64,000 nucleotides of DNA from Komagataeibacter sucrofermentans DSM 15973 (GTDB taxonomy: Bacteria > Pseudomonadota > Alphaproteobacteria > Acetobacterales > Acetobacteraceae). Shown piece after piece: positions 34,715 through 43,292 of this stretch. Below the pieces are notes generated by a model that saw only the letters and a program-made list of their open reading frames with translations, was not told where the DNA came from and searched no databases. Location: assembly GCF_040581405.1 (NCBI RefSeq), contig NZ_CP137157.1:1678001-1742000 (forward strand). The letters are read 5' to 3'. Made by a program: the position numbers and the translations under genes. Numbering within the stretch: position 1 is the stretch's first letter; every line of letters begins with the position of its first letter.

Positions 34715-36079
34715 ATGGCAGGCAGCATGACTGAGGGCGCGCCCCCCGCCCCGCCTGCCTCCGTGCTGAGGCAGCGCCACATCATCATGATTGCGTTGGG
34801 CGGTGCCATCGGGGCCGGGCTGTTCGTGGGCAGCAGTGCTGCCATTGCCGCGGTGGGGCCTGCGGTGCTGCTGGGCTTTGTCGCGGTGGGCATGCTGGTC
34901 ATGCTCGTGATGCGCATGCTGGGCGAAATGGTGATTGCCAGCCCTGGCAAGGGCTCGTTCGTGGAATATATCCGCATTGCCCATGGCAATGGGGCTGCGT
35001 TTACCACCGGGTGGCTGTACTGGTTCTTCTGGCTGGTGGCGCTGGGCAGCGAGGCGATTGCGGGCGCGATCTTGCTGCAGGACTGGATCAGGCTGCCGGT
35101 CTGGGCGCTGGCCACGGCGCTGATCGTGGCGCTGAACCTGGTCAACCGCATGGCGGTGCACATTTTTGGCGAATGCGAGTTCTGGCTCTCACTCATCAAG
35201 GTGGCCAGCATCGTGGCCTTTGTGGTGGCGGGCGGGCTGTACGTGGCGCATGTGTTCGGCCCCGGCGTGCCGGTCGTGCACAATGTAACGGGTCATGGCG
35301 GGATTTTTCCGCATGGCGCGATGGGGGTGCTGTCCATCATCCCCACCCTTCTGTTCACCATGATCGGCTCGGAAATCGCGACCGTGGCAGCGGGTGAATC
35401 CGCCGAACCGGCCAAAAACGTGGCGCATGTAACCCGCAGCCTCGGCACGCGCATCATGCTGTTCTACAGCCTGTCCATCGCGCTGATCCTGATGATCGTG
35501 CCGTGGTGGACCATCGAGCCCGGCCATTCGCCCTTTGTGGCGGCCATGCAGGTCATGGGCATTCCCGGGGCTGCTGCGTGCATGCGGGTGGTGGTGCTGA
35601 CGGCGGTGCTGTCGTGCATGAACTCCAGCCTTTACATCACATCGCGCATTCTGGCCGAACTCGCGCGCCACGGCGATGCGCCCGCCCTGCTGCAACGCCG
35701 CAACAGCCAGAACACGCCTGTCAATGCCATCATGGCCAATTCACTGGCCGGGGGCGTGGTGGCGTTCTCCTCCATCCTGGCGCCGGATACGGTGTTCTCC
35801 TTCCTGCTCAGTTGCAGCGGGGGCGTGATCCTGCTGGTCTATTCGCTGATCGTCACGGCCTATATGGTCACCCGCCGTACCGCCATGCCCGCAGCACAAC
35901 GGGCCTGTTTCCGGCTGCCATTCTTTCCGGTCATCAACATTGCCACCCTGGGCGGGGTGCTGGTCATTTTCGGGGCGATGCTGCTCAATCCGTCGCAGCG
36001 CATGACCGCGCTGGCCAGCCTGGGCACGACGGTGTTTTTCGCGCTGGTCCATGTCCTGCGCCGCCGCAGGCAGGCGTGA
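34715..36079 (+). CDS. Amino-acid permease (APC superfamily, GABA/Asn permease type)
   Basis: A 454-residue membrane protein with about 12 helices. The first helix has the APC substrate-backbone signature GGAIGAGLFVGSS, followed by the MLGEM region and SFVEYIRIAHGN. This is the AAT family that includes GabP, AnsP and ProY; the substrate cannot be chosen from sequence. Position is unhelpful, though gabD lies 8 kb away. ATG 34715 with AGG five bases before it is used; longer starts lack membrane or family features. It converges with arsC and ends two bases before its stop. Confidence 0.85.
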   Translation: MAGSMTEGAPPAPPASVLRQRHIIMIALGGAIGAGLFVGSSAAIAAVGPAVLLGFVAVGMLVMLVMRMLGEMVIASPGKGSFVEYIRIAHGNGAAFTTGWLYWFFWLVALGSEAIAGAILLQDWIRLPVWALATALIVALNLVNRMAVHIFGECEFWLSLIKVASIVAFVVAGGLYVAHVFGPGVPVVHNVTGHGGIFPHGAMGVLSIIPTLLFTMIGSEIATVAAGESAEPAKNVAHVTRSLGTRIMLFYSLSIALILMIVPWWTIEPGHSPFVAAMQVMGIPGAAACMRVVVLTAVLSCMNSSLYITSRILAELARHGDAPALLQRRNSQNTPVNAIMANSLAGGVVAFSSILAPDTVFSFLLSCSGGVILLVYSLIVTAYMVTRRTAMPAAQRACFRLPFFPVINIATLGGVLVIFGAMLLNPSQRMTALASLGTTVFFALVHVLRRRRQA

Positions 36080-36081
36080 CC

Positions 36082-36453
36082 TCAGGATGAAGCCGGACGG
36101 GCCTGTGGCAGGATCTCGAACAGCATCTCCTTCGGGCGGCACGGGCGCGCCTGCGTGTCGGTCATGACCACGGGGCGGTTGAGCAGGACCGGGTGGGCCG
36201 CGATGGCATCAAGGATCTGCCCGTCACTCAGCGCGGGGTTATCTAGCCCGAGTTCGGCATAGGGCGTGCCGCGCTCGCGCAGCAGGTCGCGCACCGGCAC
36301 GACCAGCCTGCTGGCCAGCACATCGAGTTCGGCCCGCGTGGGCGGGGTCTTGAGGTATTCCACCACCACGGGTTCGATCCCGGCCGCCCGGATCAGGGCC
36401 AGCACGTTGCGTGAGGTGCCACAGGCACGGTTATGGTACAGGGTTACGGTCAT
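36082..36453 (-). CDS. arsC: Arsenate reductase, glutaredoxin-dependent (ArsC family)
   Basis: A 123-residue thioredoxin-fold protein. The catalytic Cys11 is in YHNRACGTSRN and three arginines that bind arsenate in ArsC have counterparts in VRDLLR, LLNRPVV and RPCRPKE. It reduces arsenate to arsenite using glutathione and glutaredoxin. No arsB, arsR or acr3 lies beside it, so it may be a housekeeping ArsC/YfgD-type protein with a different job. The ATG at 36453 begins the conserved strand; 36465 is an alternative. Confidence 0.85.
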   Translation of the reverse strand: MTVTLYHNRACGTSRNVLALIRAAGIEPVVVEYLKTPPTRAELDVLASRLVVPVRDLLRERGTPYAELGLDNPALSDGQILDAIAAHPVLLNRPVVMTDTQARPCRPKEMLFEILPQARPASS

Positions 36454-36537
36454 GGCATGCCCCACATGGCGCTAGAAAAACAGTCTGATGGGCGTTGGTG
36501 GTCCACCATTTTTGCGCAGGCGTAAAGGGCCTGTTGC

Positions 36538-37215
36538 TCAGGAGGGTATTTCATCCGGGCGTACGTCCGTATTCCGTGCAATGCGGTAGGCATCAATGAA
36601 GGGTGCATCACGCGGAAAGTGGAACTGCCGCAGCGGCACCACGGGCGTGGCTTCGCCTTCCGGCACGTCAACGGGCAGGATGAGGCCTGCCTTGAGGTTC
36701 TCCCTGACCATATCGACCGCAGACGGAATTTGCGTGCTGTTTACGAGATTGATTGTTGCAATGACATGCGGGCCCTTGAGCACGTAAGCATTATGCTGGC
36801 TGTCAAAGCGCACGCCCAGACCGGCATCGACGCCAAGCATGGCCTTGCGGGTGGCGGCGCGGATATTTGCCATCTCCTGCGTAAAGCCCACCCATGCCGC
36901 ACTGATGGCCTGCATGTAGGCAATATGGTGGCGGATCAGGGTCCGCGCGGGTGCGACATCTGCCCACACCTCGATGCCGAAAGAGGGGAAGACGATGCAC
37001 CCCTCCTTCCCGAACGCGATGAGAGTTGAACCACGCAGGGCCAGCTTCTCGCCTTTATACAGGAGCAGGTCAAAATCCTCGGCAGCGCCAGGGGAATAGA
37101 CCTGCCCGACAAACGTGCTGATATGGGAAAAATCACCGCCCGATACCATTTGCAGCAGGAAATGCTCCCAGTCATCGCGCTGGTAAAAAATGTTCCTTAC
37201 AAGATCGACCGTCAT
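36538..37215 (-). CDS. Conserved-looking protein of unknown function, 225 residues
   Basis: A soluble protein without a signal peptide or membrane helix. The start MTVDLVRNIFYQRDDWEHFLLQ at 37215 is preferred to the ATG at 37254 because it begins the folded-looking part; the upstream 13 residues are poor in family character. The middle is of mixed alpha/beta type (LLYKGEKLALRGSTLIAFGKEGCIVFPS) and contains an Asn/Asp-rich VDAGLGVRF segment. I do not recognise a domain. It is between arsC and divergent trhO, with no operon clue. Confidence 0.6.
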   Translation of the reverse strand: MTVDLVRNIFYQRDDWEHFLLQMVSGGDFSHISTFVGQVYSPGAAEDFDLLLYKGEKLALRGSTLIAFGKEGCIVFPSFGIEVWADVAPARTLIRHHIAYMQAISAAWVGFTQEMANIRAATRKAMLGVDAGLGVRFDSQHNAYVLKGPHVIATINLVNSTQIPSAVDMVRENLKAGLILPVDVPEGEATPVVPLRQFHFPRDAPFIDAYRIARNTDVRPDEIPS

Positions 37216-37287
37216 GTTTGCACAGCCCCGCTGCCGTTGCGGTGCATGGTGCATTCAGGCCGCGGTTGGGCTATATAGCATGGCTTC

Positions 37288-38367
37288 ATGTATCCGCATG
37301 CCTGCATGTGGCCGTTTCCAGCACAGGTTGCCAGTGTGACAGATCCATCCCCTTCTTCCGCATCGCCATCGGCGGAACTGCCCATCCGCGTCGCGGCCCT
37401 TTACCATTTCACCCCGTTTGCGGATGTCGCCGCCGTGCGCGAGCGGCTGCTGGCAGCCTGCCACGAACTGGGCATACGCGGCATATTGCTCGTGGCGCAT
37501 GAAGGGATCAATGGCACCATCGCCGGAACGGATGCGGGGATTGGCGCCATACTGGCCATCATCCGCGCCCTGCCCGGCTGTGCCGGGCTTGAGGTCAAGT
37601 TCTCGCGCGCGCCTGCGCTGCCGTTTCACCGCATGAAGGTGCGCATCAAGCGCGAGATCGTGACCATGGGCATCGATGGCCTCGACCCACGGCGCGATGT
37701 GGGCCACTACGTGCCGCCCGAGGACTGGAACGCCCTGATTTCAGACCCCGACACCATCGTGATCGACACCCGCAATGATTATGAAGTCGCGATCGGCACC
37801 TTTCGCGGCGCGATTGATCCGCGCACGAAAACCTTCCGTGAATTTCCGCAATGGTTCCGTGAACACCGGGCCGCGCTGGAGCACGAAGGCCGCACGCCAA
37901 AGATCGCCATGTTCTGCACCGGCGGCATCCGGTGCGAGAAAGCCACCGCCTTTGTCCGCGCCGAAGGGGTGGAGGACGTATTTCACCTGCAGGGCGGCAT
38001 CCTGAAATACCTTGAAACCGTGCCCGAGCCCCAGAGCCTGTGGGAAGGCGAATGCTTTGTGTTTGACCAGCGCGTGAGCGTAGGCCACGGGCTGGCCCCC
38101 GGCACATTCGACATCTGCCACGCCTGCCGCACGCCGCTCAGCGCTGCCGACCGCCAGTCGCCGGACTATGAGGAAGGCGTGCGCTGCCCGCATTGCAGCA
38201 CAGAACGGACCAAGGCCCAGCGCCAGCGCTATGCCGAACGCGAACGCCAGATCCAACTGGCCAGAAGCCGCGGCGCGCACCATATGGGCCTGCCCCTGCC
38301 GGTTGGCGCAGAAGCGCCGAAAGAAGCCGCCCCATCCGCACGGGAACAGAAGCCCGTTTCAAAATAA
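37288..38367 (+). CDS. trhO: tRNA uridine(34) hydroxylase, rhodanese-type
   Basis: A 359-residue protein of the TrhO/YceA family that makes 5-hydroxyuridine at the wobble position of tRNA, an oxygen-dependent step. N-terminal acylphosphatase-like domain (about 30-120), central rhodanese domain with the catalytic loop [14 protein letters not shown] (Cys near residue 212) and a C-terminal cysteine pair region ([15 protein letters not shown]) of the kind that binds zinc. The ATG at 37288 is retained; a GTG at 37336 (VTDPSPSS) would trim 16 poorly conserved residues. Confidence 0.9.
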   Translation: MYPHACMWPFPAQVASVTDPSPSSASPSAELPIRVAALYHFTPFADVAAVRERLLAACHELGIRGILLVAHEGINGTIAGTDAGIGAILAIIRALPGCAGLEVKFSRAPALPFHRMKVRIKREIVTMGIDGLDPRRDVGHYVPPEDWNALISDPDTIVIDTRNDYEVAIGTFRGAIDPRTKTFREFPQWFREHRAALEHEGRTPKIAMFCTGGIRCEKATAFVRAEGVEDVFHLQGGILKYLETVPEPQSLWEGECFVFDQRVSVGHGLAPGTFDICHACRTPLSAADRQSPDYEEGVRCPHCSTERTKAQRQRYAERERQIQLARSRGAHHMGLPLPVGAEAPKEAAPSAREQKPVSK

Positions 38368-38455
38368 TGACTTGCTCAAAAGATAATGCCAGATAGCCAA
38401 AGGGCCGATGCTCCGGGTACACGCAACACTTTCAAGAAATTGTTTAAAAACAAGA

Positions 38456-38530
38456 ACAGTTTTCGGGTGTCGCCTTTTTAAAAAAGGTGACGTTTTCTGA
38501 AGATTTTTGAAAAATTTTCATCAAAAACGT
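38456..38530. repeat. Dispersed T-rich palindromic element, left flank of AT-rich island
   Basis: ACAGTTTTCGGGTGTCGCC, an A/T run, then GGTGACGTTTTCTGAAG and an imperfect second palindrome (TTTTTGAAAAATTTTCATCAAAAA). The region from trhO to the next gene (38368-38669) has no other clear content and its composition drops sharply toward A/T. Confidence 0.5.
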
Positions 38531-38669
38531 CTATGATTTCGGGGTATTATTGAGCCTGTCTTTTCAAATGGCCCCTCCAGTATCAAAAGCACACTATATC
38601 CTGCATTTGTCTTTCGTCAGAACAGGCCAGAAAGCAAATTAAGATATACAGAAAAATAGAAGAGAGATC

Positions 38670-39251
38670 ATGTTTAAATATTTTGATGATAAATTTAAAA
38701 AAGATTCCCCACCCTGCAATAAAGAAAATAATGCTTATCCATATCCTGCCGATATGGCGGAAAGTCTATGCCATCTGTTTAAAAATTATGGTGGCGACTC
38801 ATTTAACGGTGGTCTGTATAGAATTATAAAACCTAAAGACATCAGAATATGGTCAGAACGTATTTGCAAGGCATTCCCCGCTTACAAAAAAACAATGATA
38901 TGCTTTGGGTATGATTGGCTCGGCAGGGCATTCGCAGCCGAAAATCCAGAAAAAGGTAATCATATATTGATGTTTGAATCGGGAACGGGCGAGGTGTTCA
39001 ATATTGAAGGCGATATTATTTCATTCCACAATGACGAGCTGGTCAGGTATGGCGATGTTAGCCTGGCAGAAGGGTTCTTCTCAGAATGGCAGAAAGAAAC
39101 TGGCTTATCAGTAAAATACAATAAATGTGCTTCCTATAAAATACCCTTATTCCTGAACGGAAAAGATGAGATCGATAATTTATACGTAGAAGATATTGAT
39201 GTTTCCTGGGATATTTTTGCACAAATACTAAATAAGATAAGGGGGAGGTGA
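38670..39251 (+). CDS. Tdi1-type (DUF1851) immunity-like protein, orphan
   Basis: A 193-residue soluble protein whose two parts follow the T6SS immunity protein Tdi1 pattern: a GAD-like N-terminus (LFKNYGGDSFNGGLYRIIKPKDI, about 31-53) and a DUF1851 C-terminus (CFGYDWLGRAFAAEN, ILMFESGTGEVFNIEG, SFHNDELVRYGD, SYKIPLFLNGKDEIDNLYVEDIDV). These proteins neutralise DNase effectors such as Tde1. No toxin, VgrG or Hcp gene is adjacent. Codon use and base composition are AT-rich and unlike neighbours, which supports recent acquisition. Function as immunity is inferred from family only. Confidence 0.78.
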   Translation: MFKYFDDKFKKDSPPCNKENNAYPYPADMAESLCHLFKNYGGDSFNGGLYRIIKPKDIRIWSERICKAFPAYKKTMICFGYDWLGRAFAAENPEKGNHILMFESGTGEVFNIEGDIISFHNDELVRYGDVSLAEGFFSEWQKETGLSVKYNKCASYKIPLFLNGKDEIDNLYVEDIDVSWDIFAQILNKIRGR

Positions 39252-39371
39252 ACAATAGGAATGATTGAGCATTTGCGCGTAAATTTCATATTCACGTCCC
39301 GCATTGCATGACGTTCACTGGGTTGATGTTTTACGGGGGACCCGATCATCCTGTCATGAGAATGGTTATGA

Positions 39372-39420
39372 TAAAGCTTTTTTTCACGAAGGCCACAATG
39401 CACGCCGCTTTAAAAAACAG
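39372..39420. repeat. Dispersed T-rich palindromic element, right flank of AT-rich island
   Basis: AAAGC plus a T run, CACGAAGGCC, then GCCGCTTTAAAAAACAG resemble other copies of the family (compare 8071-8112). Degenerate. The island is thus bracketed by two such elements. Confidence 0.35.
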
Positions 39421-39487
39421 ACAATATGCGAAAATTTTTTATTCAATAAATTGGTTTCAAACAGCTTTTATCGGGAGCATAGGCTGA

Positions 39488-41383
39488 TTGAACGCTGAGA
39501 CAGAACCATCCCGCCCCTCTTCCCCCCGGCCCGAAACGCACCTGCCGTGGTCCACACGGCTGAAGCGGCGTTTTGGCGTGTACGCCCATGTGCCGCGCAT
39601 GTTCCGCCAGATCTGGCGGTGCAGCCCGGCGCTGACGGTGGCCAGCATCTGCCTGCGGCTGGTGCAGGCCATCCAGCCGCCGCTGGCGCTGTATCTGGGC
39701 AAGCTGATTGTCGATGAGGTCATCCGCCTTGGCGGCCATGCCATGCCCGCCGGGTCACTGGCCCACTGGGCGCTGCATGGTCCGGCCACACGGCTGGAAC
39801 TCTGGATTGCGCTGGAATTCGCGCTCATCATCCTGTCCGACCTGACATCACGCGCCATTTCGCTGGTCGATGGGCTGCTCAATGAGCGTTACATCAACTC
39901 TGTCAGCCTGGCGCTGATGGAACATTCCGCAACGCTTGACCTGCAGCAGTTCGAATCAAGCGCATTGCAGGACCTGCTCGAGCGCGCGCGCCGCCAGGCC
40001 TCGGGGCGCAACAACCTGCTGGTGCAACTGTTCAACATTGCCCAGACCACGGTCACCGCACTGGTGCTGGCGGCGGGGGTCATGGCGTTTGCACCGTGGC
40101 TGGTGGTGGTGCTGCTCATAGCCCTGCTGCCTGCTGCGGCGGGCGAGGCGCATTTCAATGCCGAGGGCTACCGCCTGATCCGCGCCAAGACCGCCGAGCG
40201 GCGCGAGATGGAATATCTGCGCCACGTCGGCTCCAGCGCGGAACATGCCAAGGAACTCAAGCTGTTTGGCCTTGGCGGCTTTCTGGTCGAGCGCTTCAGC
40301 ACGGCTGCGGCAACCGTGCTCGAGCAAAACCGCAGGCTGGCGCTGCGCCGGTTTGCGTGGAGCGGGGCGTTCGCAGCCATCGGCTCGGTGGCGTATTATG
40401 GCGTCTATATCGTCATTGTGTGGGATACGGTGCGCGGGCGTTTCTCGGTGGGTGACCTGACCTTTCTGTCAGGGTCGTTCCTGCGGCTGCACGGGCTGCT
40501 GTCGAGCCTGCTGCTGGGCGTGACGCAAACAGCAAGCCAGGCGCAGTATCTTGATGATTTCTTCGCCTTTCTCGACCTGCGCCCGGCCATACTCTCGCCG
40601 CCCGTCACGCGCCCCTTCCCCTCGCCCATCCGCCAGGGCATCCGCTTCGAGAATGTAGGCTTCCGCTATCCCGGCACGGACAGGTGGGCCATTCGCGGCC
40701 TCGACCTGCAGATCGGCGCGGGCGAGACAGTGGCGCTGGTGGGTGAAAATGGCGCGGGCAAGACCACCATCGTCAAACTGCTCACCCGGCTTTACGAGCC
40801 TGATGAGGGGCGGATCACGGTGGATGGCGTGAGCCTGCGCGACATGGACCTTGCTGACCTGCGTGCCCATATCGGCGTGATTTTTCAGGATTTCATCCGC
40901 TACAGCCTGACCGCATCGGAAAACATTGCCGTGGGCCGGATCGAAGCCTTGAATGACACCGCGCGCATCACCGCCGCCGCCCATGAAGGACTGGCCGAGG
41001 ACGTGCTGGCCAAGCTGCCCATGGGGCTTGACCAGCCTCTGGGCAAGCGGGTGGCGAAGGGGCGCGAACTGTCAGGCGGCGAGTGGCAGAAAATCGCCAT
41101 ATCACGCGCCTATATGCGCGATGCCGACCTGCTGATCCTTGATGAACCGACCTCAGCACTTGATGCCCGGGCCGAGACGGATGTGTTCGAGCGCCTGCGC
41201 GCGCTGCGCCACGGCAAGGCGGCGCTGGTCATTTCGCACCGTTTTTCCACCGTGCGCACGGCAGACCGCATCGTGGTACTCGAACACGGGCGCGTGCTGG
41301 AGGCAGGCACGCATGAACAGCTCCTGGCCCAGGCTGGCCGCTATGCGGAACTGTTTGAGTTACAGGCGGCAGGCTACCAGTAG
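39488..41383 (+). CDS. ABC exporter, fused membrane and ATPase domains
   Basis: A 631-residue half-transporter. Six helices lie in about residues 40-330, followed by the ATPase domain: Walker A GENGAGKTT (about 418-426), Q-loop region GVIFQDFIRY, signature LSGGEWQ (about 527), Walker B LLILDEPTSALD (about 547-558) and the H-loop ISHRFSTV. It would work as a homodimer to export a lipid, peptide or drug; the substrate cannot be read. The start is a TTG at 39488; the next ATG at 39599 would cut 37 residues before the first helix. The composition returns to high GC here, so the island ends about 39480. Confidence 0.88.
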   Translation: MNAETEPSRPSSPRPETHLPWSTRLKRRFGVYAHVPRMFRQIWRCSPALTVASICLRLVQAIQPPLALYLGKLIVDEVIRLGGHAMPAGSLAHWALHGPATRLELWIALEFALIILSDLTSRAISLVDGLLNERYINSVSLALMEHSATLDLQQFESSALQDLLERARRQASGRNNLLVQLFNIAQTTVTALVLAAGVMAFAPWLVVVLLIALLPAAAGEAHFNAEGYRLIRAKTAERREMEYLRHVGSSAEHAKELKLFGLGGFLVERFSTAAATVLEQNRRLALRRFAWSGAFAAIGSVAYYGVYIVIVWDTVRGRFSVGDLTFLSGSFLRLHGLLSSLLLGVTQTASQAQYLDDFFAFLDLRPAILSPPVTRPFPSPIRQGIRFENVGFRYPGTDRWAIRGLDLQIGAGETVALVGENGAGKTTIVKLLTRLYEPDEGRITVDGVSLRDMDLADLRAHIGVIFQDFIRYSLTASENIAVGRIEALNDTARITAAAHEGLAEDVLAKLPMGLDQPLGKRVAKGRELSGGEWQKIAISRAYMRDADLLILDEPTSALDARAETDVFERLRALRHGKAALVISHRFSTVRTADRIVVLEHGRVLEAGTHEQLLAQAGRYAELFELQAAGYQ

Positions 41384-41401
41384 CACCCCGCCGCCCTCGG
41401 C

Positions 41402-42175
41402 CTACTTGGTGGTGTAACCGCCATTGACCAGAATGGTCTGGCCGGTCATCCACCACCCTTCCGATACGATGAAACGGATATAGGGGGCTATATCCTCGAT
41501 CTCGGTCAGGCCGGTCCGGCTGAAGGGGGAAAGCGCTGCGGCCGATTTGTGGTAGGCCACGGCCTCGGGCGCTTCCTGCCCGTAAAAGAAAGGCGTATCC
41601 ATCGGGCCCGGCCCGATTGCGTTGACCGAAATGCCGCGCGCGCCATATTCCTTCGAGGCAGCACGGGTAAAATGCTCCACCGCCGCCTTTGACCCCGCAT
41701 AGGTGGAATAAAACGGCGTATACGCACCAAGCAGCGAGGTGACGAGGGTCAGCAGCTTGCCGTTGTCGTTAAGATGAAGGCCCGCTTCCTTGATGAAGAA
41801 ATATGCAACCCGCGTGTTAACCGCGAACATGGCATCGAACTCGGCCTCGGTCGTCTCGGCAATCGGCTTCTTGAGCACCTGGCCTACGGTGTTGATGGCA
41901 ATGTCAGGCCGGCCGATCGCGGCCACCGTATCGGCAAACAGTTTGGCGACCGCGCCGCTTGCGGTCAGGTCGGCCTGAAGGGCCACGGCCTGCACGCCTG
42001 CCGCCTTCAGCGCCGCAAGCGTTTTGTCGGCCTCGGGTTTCGTGGCCGCGCTGTGGTAGTGAATGGCAATGGCTTTTGCACCATGGGCCGCAAGGTCACG
42101 GGCCACGAGCGCGCCAAGGTTCTTGGCCCCGCCTGTTATGATAACCGTCTTACCCTTGATGCTGTGATCGACCAT
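41402..42175 (-). CDS. Short-chain dehydrogenase/reductase
   Basis: A 257-residue Rossmann oxidoreductase. The cofactor motif TGGAKNLG is at residues 13-20, and the catalytic Tyr and Lys are in YAGSK (about residues 160-164) after a Ser in TLVTSLLGAY. The ATG at 42175 gives the normal family start; the frame is open much farther upstream only because it runs antisense to the LysR gene. It is divergent from that LysR gene and shares a perfect 25-base palindrome with it. Substrate is unknown. Confidence 0.87.
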   Translation of the reverse strand: MVDHSIKGKTVIITGGAKNLGALVARDLAAHGAKAIAIHYHSAATKPEADKTLAALKAAGVQAVALQADLTASGAVAKLFADTVAAIGRPDIAINTVGQVLKKPIAETTEAEFDAMFAVNTRVAYFFIKEAGLHLNDNGKLLTLVTSLLGAYTPFYSTYAGSKAAVEHFTRAASKEYGARGISVNAIGPGPMDTPFFYGQEAPEAVAYHKSAAALSPFSRTGLTEIEDIAPYIRFIVSEGWWMTGQTILVNGGYTTK

Positions 42176-42261
42176 ATCGAGCCTCCGTTCATGCGTGACA
42201 AGCGCGGGTGGCGCTTTTGCTATCCGCACAGTATCAGCTAGGGTCAGGCCATAAAGTTCCC

Positions 42262-42286
42262 ATTCCTGACAACACCTGTCAGGAAT
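42262..42286. promoter_or_regulatory. Perfect 25-base palindrome in the SDR/LysR divergent promoter
   Basis: Arms ATTCCTGACA and TGTCAGGAAT are perfect inverted repeats around ACACC. The position between divergent SDR and LysR genes (16 bases before the LysR start at 42303) makes it the probable operator for autoregulation and for the SDR. Confidence 0.75.
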
Positions 42287-42302
42287 AACGAACAAATACC
42301 CA

Positions 42303-43235
42303 ATGCATGCCGGGGTTGCCGTGGATCGTATCGACCTGTTCCGTATTTTCACCCGCGTGGTGGAAACCGCCAGCTTCACCCGCGCGGCCAATACGCTCAG
42401 CATGCCGCGCTCCTCGGTGTCGGCCGCCATACAGGAACTTGAGAACCGGCTGGGCACAAGACTGCTCGCCCGCACCACCCGCTCTGTCACCCCCACGCCC
42501 GATGGCACCGCTTTTTCTGAACATTGCGTGCGACTGGTCACGGATGTGGAGGAAGCCGAAACCCTGTTTCAAAAAGACCGCACTGCGCCGCGTGGCCTGC
42601 TGCGCGTGAATCTGCCCGGGCGCATCGGGCGGCTGATCGTAGCCCCTGCCCTGCCCGCCTTTTTGCAAGACTACCCTGATATCGACATCGAGCTTGGCGT
42701 AAGCGACCGCACCGTGAACCTGATCGAGGACGGAATCGACTGCGTGCTGCGTGTCGGCCCGCTGGCGGATTCAGCACTGATTGCGCGGCAGTTGGGCGAG
42801 TTGCCGCTCGTCAACGTGGCCAGCCCCGCCTATCTGGCGCGCAGGGGCACGCCCCACACGCCTGCCGACCTGCCGCAACACGAGGCCGTGCGCTATGCCT
42901 CCCCCGCCACGGGCCGGGTGGAGGCATGGGAATGGATGGCGGCCGGCACGGTGCACAACATGTCGGCCCGGGTTACGGTCAACAGTGCTGAAGCCCTCGT
43001 GGCATGCGCCCTGGCCGGGCTGGGGCTGATACAGGTACCCGCCTATGACGTGCGGCACCATATCGAGGCAGGCGAACTGATTGATGTCATGCCCGACTGG
43101 CGGCCCGAACCCATGCCCATGGCGCTGCTTTACCCGCATCGCCGCCATCTGTCGCGCCGGGTGCAGGTGTTTGCCGACTGGCTTGCAACGCTGCTTGCGG
43201 CGGCAATGGCAGGACACCCCGGCGAGGCAAATTGA
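42303..43235 (+). CDS. LysR-family regulator divergent from an SDR
   Basis: A 310-residue LysR protein. Helix-turn-helix about residues 8-65 (FTRAANTLSMPRSSVSAAIQELE) and effector domain after residue 95 (RGLLRVNLPGRIGRLIVAP). Many relatives begin with M-D-R-I-D-L-F, so the GTG at 42321 is a good alternative start. It probably regulates the SDR gene and itself through the palindrome at 42262-42286. It belongs to the large branch that includes DhcR/YafC-like regulators of oxidoreductases. Confidence 0.87.
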   Translation: MHAGVAVDRIDLFRIFTRVVETASFTRAANTLSMPRSSVSAAIQELENRLGTRLLARTTRSVTPTPDGTAFSEHCVRLVTDVEEAETLFQKDRTAPRGLLRVNLPGRIGRLIVAPALPAFLQDYPDIDIELGVSDRTVNLIEDGIDCVLRVGPLADSALIARQLGELPLVNVASPAYLARRGTPHTPADLPQHEAVRYASPATGRVEAWEWMAAGTVHNMSARVTVNSAEALVACALAGLGLIQVPAYDVRHHIEAGELIDVMPDWRPEPMPMALLYPHRRHLSRRVQVFADWLATLLAAAMAGHPGEAN

Positions 43236-43240
43236 TAAAG

Positions 43241-43292
43241 TAAAAGTTTTTGGGTGCTGCCTTTATTTAAAAAAGCTTCACCCAAAACTTCT
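43241..43292. repeat. Dispersed T-rich palindromic element, near-perfect copy
   Basis: AAGTTTTTGGGTG and CACCCAAAACTT are inverted arms around a centre CTGCCTTTATTTAAAAAAGCTT. It lies between the convergent LysR and nhaA genes, where it could act as a bidirectional terminator. It is among the clearest members of the family. Confidence 0.65.

Noticed and set aside
38368-39487. A toxin gene paired with the Tdi1-like immunity gene
   Set aside because: No plausible toxin frame was found in the AT-rich island on either strand; the flanking genes are trhO and an ABC exporter.
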